The notes beneath the pieces were generated by a model. It made no database searches, had not been told where the DNA came from, and worked only from the letters and a program-made list of their open reading frames with translations. From contig JALJCO010003962.1 of assembly GCA_023101725.1 (NCBI GenBank), forward strand, positions 1,037,001 to 1,101,000: DNA of 64,000 nucleotides, in the 5' to 3' direction. Below are positions 57,431 to 64,000 of the stretch, piece by piece. Numbering within the stretch: position 1 is the stretch's first letter; every line of letters begins with the position of its first letter. The stretch is from Atherinomorus stipes. Its lineage: Eukaryota > Chordata > Actinopteri > Atheriniformes > Atherinidae. The translations under genes were made by a program, and so were the position numbers.

Positions 57431-60400
57431 TACTTAGTGTTTATGGAGCTCTCTTCTGATGGCAGATAAGCATGGCCACTATTGTTAAACGATGATTGGC
57501 ATGATTACAACTGTCACATGCAAGAACTATCTTCAAATGACATCTGTTAAAAATAGAAAGATATACAACTGTGGCTTTATTTGACTAATGTATGTCATGT
57601 TTCTCTATCTTTTGCTGATCTGTGTTATTCATACCAGATAAACCCTGGCTTTCTCAGTGGGAGCCTCTGCAGCTTGAACAATGAAAAGCAAAATGCAGTA
57701 GATAAATGCAGGATCAATACAGACAAAGATTAAACACGGGTTCATTGCAGACTGTGAACCTTGCATCTGAACTATTAGCACTTGCTGAACCCAGTAAACA
57801 GTTTGGAAACATGCCAAATGCACAAATTAATACATTATCAGATTACACTGTAGAACTTGGACACTGGTAGATCTGAAGCCTGGAACCCTAACCCTGGAAA
57901 AAAAAAAAAAAATCTATGTTGAAGATAACTTACTGACTCCATTATCGGGTACTCAATTTAATTTACACACTTTCTGACAAACTGAGGCAATGACTTTACA
58001 GGCAAATTTGGATAAACCAACAGATAAATAAATAAGATTGAATTTTTTTTGTGTTTGAGATACACTGGAGTTGAAACATAATGAACAGTAGTAATAATAT
58101 TACAATTCTTTCAAAATGATCAATTTGATTTAATTTTTCAAATTATTCTTTTTGTGTAACTTTTTTTTTTATCCATTAAAGGTTATGGATCTATTACACC
58201 ATTCCATATCATACTGCTGGGCCTGACAAGGGAGAAATGAAAGTTAACAGAGGTAATGATAGAAAGTGAAACAGAGAGAAAGGACAGAGAGACAAATGTT
58301 TAATTAAAGAAATAAAATGAATAAACAGGATATCAAGTGGAGCCTTATGTTCATAAAGCTCCGCTTGGTAAAGCAAAACTGTTCAACAGAATAAAGCAAT
58401 CAGATTTCCATTCTGCTTGCTTCGATGTTGGACAGGACAAGTAAAAAAAAAAAAAAAAAAAAAAAAAAGGTTATGGATCATATACAATTAGCATAAAGCA
58501 ATGAAATATTGACATTTTGTTCACTAGCATTATGCAACTTTCTGACCTTAGCAATATGTATCTCTTGCTCATTTTAATAGCCCAGTTGCATTAATCGTGT
58601 ACATTCCTGGCATCGTTGTTGCTCAGCAGCACAGCAAGGTTGAGAAACTGCACTTCACAACATTTTCTTCTGGGATGCTGCGTCACTTTCCAGCTGAGTT
58701 TTGCTTAATGCACCATGTCATGTGCCAACAACTGGATATCAACACACCAGCTGTTTTGAACTTGCACTGACTTATCAAGGAAATGTTAGAGGGCATTACC
58801 AGAAGAGGAGAGGAAAATAAAATAAAAAGGGACAAAGCAAGTTTTAAGACAAGAGACAACATCAAATTGACTTTTACTGACTGTAGAGCTCAGAGTGCAG
58901 GTACGATGCAAGATGGATGCTGCATCAGCCATTGTTAGAGGGTGCCTTACAGAGATTTTGCTTAAGTTCAGTAGTGCATCTGATAGTTAGTTCATAGGTG
59001 GTTGAATGGGTTGAATAGCTGCTGGGAGTCTTTGTCAGTAGGTTTAACAGAGTTATTCAAGTACAAGATCAATTAAGAAAAAATCTATTTGAAAATTAGA
59101 AGAATGAAAGAATTTTGATTGAGTTGAGCTACAGTACAATTTAGAATTTTTGAGATCAATGACATATGCTGTCCCCATGCCAGAAAAAAATTGCATTAAT
59201 TTCTCTTTAAAATATAAATCAAACACATTCATCATCAGTAAAAGTCTCTTCTTCTTAATCAGTGGCTTTGCATCAGTGATGCTGCATCACCTTCTAATAA
59301 GACTTTTCCAAACTTGAAGATTCAAGATTGTTGTTGGCTCAATTGAACTTATTTGTTTGTGTCAGAAGGATGAGGACAGAAGATTGCATTTCAAGAAAAT
59401 ATGAATGCTTCAAATTCTTTTTTTTTTTCAAAATATATTTTAAACTTATGATATATGGTTGCGTTCAGTGATTAAAAAGTGAAAGCCAGAAAAGTTTAAG
59501 AACTTCCAGCTAACCTGCTGATGCATATATGAACATAACATAGTGTAATTAAAAGTGAATGGGTGAAAATGGTGATGCAGCACTTTCAGCTGGGACTGGA
59601 AAGTGCTAAAACTCCTCTGGGAGATGCTCATCTGTCACTACTTACACTTAACATTAGAGAAAACTGAGGAGAAAGACAGAGTGCATTCCTCCCTGTGGAA
59701 AACCTGAGTGTGTTCTTACTTCATCAAAACCTTTTCTCTGGCTCCTCGCCTTCCAGCACTTCTCTTATGTGTTTCATCAAGAATAGTTCAGAGCAGGTTT
59801 GCCCACGCATGGACAGTAGGTCTCATCCCACTCAAGCATCAGTTCATGACTGATGGCTGAAGTCAGCTTCACAGTGAGCAAAGATGGTGTAGGTGGACTG
59901 TGTGTATGTCTGCTTTTGTTTCTACATTTGTGGGCCTGTTGTGCCCTTATGACTGCAGCAGTTATGTTAAAGGTCTGCTGGTGTTTTCATTAGGTTTTCA
60001 TCATGGCCACATAACAAACAGGCGGTCATCATTTCTAACAGTATGATTTAAACCAGCATTCAGTCTGAGGAGAGCAATCATGCAAATGCCTTGTGTGGGA
60101 TGAGTGAGTCTGAAAGCAATGAATGATTGGAAATGTTCGCGGCGTTGGCTATCGGGATTTTCTTCTTTATCTGTAGGAAATGCAATCCTGTAGTTTTATG
60201 TAAATATCTTTTATAATGACTGTTCGCACCTCAAGGTCAAGTAGCAGTAATTGAAAATGTAACATGAAATAAATCAATCTGATATCATAGAAAGTTATAG
60301 AACAGTTAAAATCACAAGTCAGCTGCACAGTATCTCTTGTAATAGTATCATTGATAAAAATGCTCACTTTGTCAAAAGATTTGATTGATAGTGTTCCATT

Positions 60401-63400
60401 AAAAATTATGTATTTAAAATGACTTTTTTTTCTTTTACAAAGTATTACAAGTATACAAAGCATTAACAGGTCAGTATAAGCAGTAATTATGCACCTGGAT
60501 TTAGAAACAGAAAAGACTTGTAACCATAGGAACAGACTGCTGCATGATTAAAGAAAAATGTAATACTTTTTTTTTTTTAAAGGTAAAGAGATTGATGACA
60601 ATGAAGCTGATTTTAGGATTCATACTCACTGTTTTGGTTCCTTTATTCTCTAATTTGCCTTATTAGTAGCTTGTCCTGACATTTTCTCATACATGGTGCT
60701 CAGACATGATGAAGCCTTTTCAGGATTACAGAACAGTTTGAGTGAAGCTCTCTTGAGCTCCTCATATCTTCTTTCTCATCAGTAAATGTCCTTCTCTGGT
60801 GGACCTTTTACATCCCCGCTTTCATGGTTCTCCTGTTGTTGAGCACAGTTCACACAGAATAGTGCGTTTTTAGTTTGGTTTATGTTTTTGGTTTTAAAAA
60901 ACAGAAGCCAGGTGTTATTTAATGCTTTTTCAAACACATAAAATTATCAGATGGAACGATTATTTGATCCCACGGACAGATTCACTTCATTGGACACAGT
61001 GGCTCAGATCAACAAAAGATTTCTTTACCACATGAGTGCAGTGATTGCAGACACAACTTCCTGTTGCTGGAAGTACTCACTAGTGGTTTAAATCCAGGGC
61101 TGAAAATGGTCTCCAACAAAAGGCCTTTGGAAACATTTGCTGGAAACTGAGATCCTTAGCTGCTTTACAAAATGACTGAGCCAATTTACAAATTGAATCA
61201 TTTCTTTGTGACTGATTTGGGGCTGAGCAATGGCAGAGCAAGAAAGCCAGAAGATAAGGAATGGCCATTTTATGGAGTTAACAGAACATACCTTTGTATT
61301 TATCAATTTAGAATAACTGTGAGTATAGTAATAATCCCTTATCTTATATATTCATCTGTTAGCAATGTGTCTGCTGTTAGCTTGTCATGTTATATTCATT
61401 GGACAGGATTGTTACTGTGTGGGTGATTTGTGCTAATTGAATAAATGTATTTCATTAGCAAGCTGTCTGAGGATGTAAGGGAAGGGAGGCAGTGGGCATG
61501 CATGTTCTTGCACTGTACTAAATAGTGCTGGATTGCAGCTGTCAGAATAGCTTGTCTGAATAAATAATAAATAATGTTTGTGCATCTACAAATACAAATA
61601 GACAGCGTCTAAGCCAAAATAAAGAACCAATCCCATTTGTTTACCTAAACAGATATATTAACTTTACATTTATTCTATGTAATCTCAGTGTTTTAGAATT
61701 ATGTATTCAGACATCATCAGTACAAATCCTGCAGTTTTTAATAATAGTAATAATTTCAGTGTACTGATTGAGATGCCTTTAAAATACATCACACCTACAC
61801 ATTAAAATGTGATGGATTCTAGTTAACTTTCATGTTTGTATTCTAGTTGCTTTTTGAAAAAGATTCTTCATTTCCAGCTTCCTGTTTTGATAGTCTGAAA
61901 TGTAAGGGTGTTTACAGCTTCTGAAATGCCATAAATAGCTGGAGTGACGCACATGCTCTGTCAAACATCCATTTTATTTGACAAGCAGTTTATGCTGTTT
62001 TCCTGTCCAGAACATCAAATTACTGCATTGAATATACTGTATAAAGCAGAAAACAAAAAGAATATTTTTTGCATTTGGGGCTTTTTGTGCATATATTTTA
62101 ATTCTCATATGTATTACACACAAAAACCCTTATCCTCCCTACTTGGAGGCTACAGTAAACATCGATAATATCCTGTCATCAGTAGGCAGACAGTGTTGCA
62201 AGAATTGAACTAAGTCAAATATGTCCAAAGTCTAGACTACAATGGTAAAATTATGGCAGTACATGTAAAATGGAGAGTAAATAAAATCTGTATTAAACAT
62301 AAAAATAGCAGTTGTGGAGGTTAACATGCAGGTTAACATGTATCATTTGCTTTTGCATCTAGCTAAAATTCTTATGTTGCATCTGGCTGAGATAAAGTTC
62401 ACAAATTTAATATACCACAAAATAATCCTGAAGCATGACTTTTTTTTTTTTTTTAACAGAAAAGCATTAAATTGAAGCTGCATACCACAAAATAATCCTG
62501 TATTTTACAACAGCCAGTAAGCTTTACTGTATATGCCTTCACCTCTCTTCCTAGCGTTTCATTGTCTTATTACATTGTTAAACTCCAGACCCCAAAACTC
62601 CACAGGAACTTAAGTTTGTGCCAATTTCATTATTTAGCCCACTATTTTGTAAACACAATAAGCAAAAGTAATGATGTCAGTCAGCTGGGTCAGTAATGTC
62701 ACTCATGTGTGAGTATGACTCTGTTTCTCCAGCTGCATCATTGCAGATTTAAACTTGCTATTTTGAGTGCATGACTGTGTTAATGCTTACAGCTGTAAGT
62801 GGTACCTGACCCAAATAATGTAGCCTAATCTTGCATTAAAAAAAAAAATAAAATAAAAAGAACTAAAAATGTTGAGAATGCAACACGTTTTACTCTTTTA
62901 TAAGTGAAATCTTGGCTAGCAGAAAGTTGAGTGACCAACACGCAATTCTGTAAAAAATGATGAGTGCAGATGGTAATGCTAACTAGCTAAAGGCAGCCTA
63001 AAGGCAGCCTACATCATAGACATAATAAAAAAGTAGAAGCTACACTGACTGCTGGAGTGCGAGAATCTTTGTTGCCATCTTGGACTCACACCTCAGTTAG
63101 AGATGTGGTGACATAGCAGTATGAACTATTTCATGTGGTTGATAATCCTGCATATGTCAATCCTCCAAAGAAAAATAATGTCACTTTTTTTGGGGGGGGG
63201 GGTTAGCAGGCCAAATTTGCGTCCTCAGTAAAAGGGTTTGAGTACAGTAATGATATGCAGCTCTACCTGGGCTGGTCACACTTGGAGTATATCCCGGGTA
63301 CAAACAGCGGGAGGGGAGAAGGGGAGGGAGAGAGGAGAGGGGAACGGGAAGGCTGTTTGCCTGATGGGGTGCTCGAATTGGAGAATATGAATTACATAAA

Positions 63401-63485
63401 GAGAGAACCTGTATTGATGCTGCTCTCTGATTCAACCGTTTTTGAATAAAGAAACAAAGCTGACTGCCCATGAACAGGGACTTAT
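57431..63485. other. Gene-free spacer
   Basis: No exons recognised. Simple tracts: A run at 57898-57912, A run at about 58443-58468, T runs at 59419, 60568 and 62440-62455. A 19-bp direct repeat (ATACCACAAAATAATCCTG) occurs at 62412-62430 and 62482-62500. AAGGCAGCCT is tandemly doubled near 62990-63010. Confidence 0.4.
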
Positions 63486-64000
63486 GGTGCGTTCCAGTTG
63501 TCTCGGGATTCCGAGCAGACGCGAGTTGGTCACATCATTACCAGGTATTTTGCGTTCCAGTTGCACCAAAATAGAAAAAATAGGAAAAAATAGAAATCTC
63601 CAAAACAGCCGATTTGTGAGCTGGAACAGCTAGAAAATAACCCATTTCTTGGCAGAAAAATAACACAGACGTTATAACGCTGTTACCATGATAACAACAG
63701 CTAATTTCAGTGTGTGTGTTTAATAAACAACACATAATCACGCTGCATTTTAAAGAAAAAAGACCGCTGTGAGACCGTAAAATTCAATAAACAATTCGGT
63801 GCTTTTTACACTTGGAAATTATGATCAGAAAATCTCTTATATAGAAGTTTAATAAATACAACAATGGTACTGGACACCGCCATCTTTAAATCTACAATCT
63901 GGAGGTTCTCTTCAAATTACAAGCTCCTATCTAGGAAAAATGAGTTCATCACGTCACGTCCTTGGAAAATTACCTCGGAAAAACAAGTTCCGAAACAACT
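63486..64000. mobile_element. Inverted-repeat element cut by the window end
   Basis: The left end reads GGTGCGTTCCAGTTGTCTCG. The last bases of the window, AAGTTCCGAAACAACT, are the start of its inverted partner (complement AGTTGTTTCGG). TGCGTTCCAGTTGCACC at about 63550 repeats the terminal motif. An X-box-like palindrome GTTACCATGATAAC lies at 63682-63695. No transposase is seen in the part visible. Confidence 0.55.

Noticed and set aside
57864..57900. CCCTAACCCT, like a vertebrate telomere repeat
   Set aside because: Only about one and a half units, next to an A run; too short to be an interstitial telomere.

Overview
The window is nuclear DNA from a ray-finned fish, probably a percomorph teleost. 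It has vertebrate spliced genes with short coding exons, low gene density, AT-rich spacers, and a dense load of fish-type DNA transposons (Tc1/mariner, hAT, TTAA-target MITEs) and microsatellites. I found no bacterial-type operon, CRISPR array, rRNA or tRNA gene. Species cannot be fixed from the sequence alone.

Only two protein-coding genes could be recognised, and both can be assembled completely. NAE1 (NEDD8-activating enzyme E1 regulatory subunit, APPBP1) runs on the minus strand from its start at 38901 to its stop at 27175, with 20 coding exons and 533 residues. CA7 (carbonic anhydrase VII) runs on the plus strand from 41315 to 47909, with 7 coding exons and 262 residues. The genes are head to head with 2.4 kb between start codons. 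This is the same arrangement as human 16q22, which supports both gene calls. They have no biochemical link: NAE1 works with UBA3 to activate NEDD8 for cullin modification, and CA7 is a cytosolic CO2 hydratase.

Layout: 1-27.1 kb is gene-free as far as I can see, and carries a series of MITEs, a decayed Tc1 element (13.6-14.8 kb), a TTAA-target MITE nested inside a TA-target MITE (24.3-25.35 kb), and two copies of a family rich in the octamer AAGTATAC (8.8-9.5 and 21.8-23.2 kb). 27.2-38.9 kb is NAE1, whose large introns hold a 1.57-kb Tc1 element with Sleeping Beauty-like inverted/direct repeats, a second copy of the decayed Tc1 family, a hAT MITE with a perfect 8-bp target duplication, and other MITEs. 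38.9-41.3 kb is the divergent spacer, with two CpG-bearing promoter-like ends and a cluster of MITEs between. 41.3-48.9 kb is CA7 with its 3' UTR. 48.9-64 kb is again without a recognisable gene; it holds a long TATC microsatellite, LINE or dispersed-repeat tails, a possible conserved noncoding block near 57 kb, and an inverted-repeat element cut by the window end.

I see no convincing new biological system. The most notable points are a GC-AG intron in NAE1, independent loss of the catalytic glutamate in two copies of one Tc1 family, the nested MITEs, and an upstream ORF whose stop overlaps the CA7 start codon.
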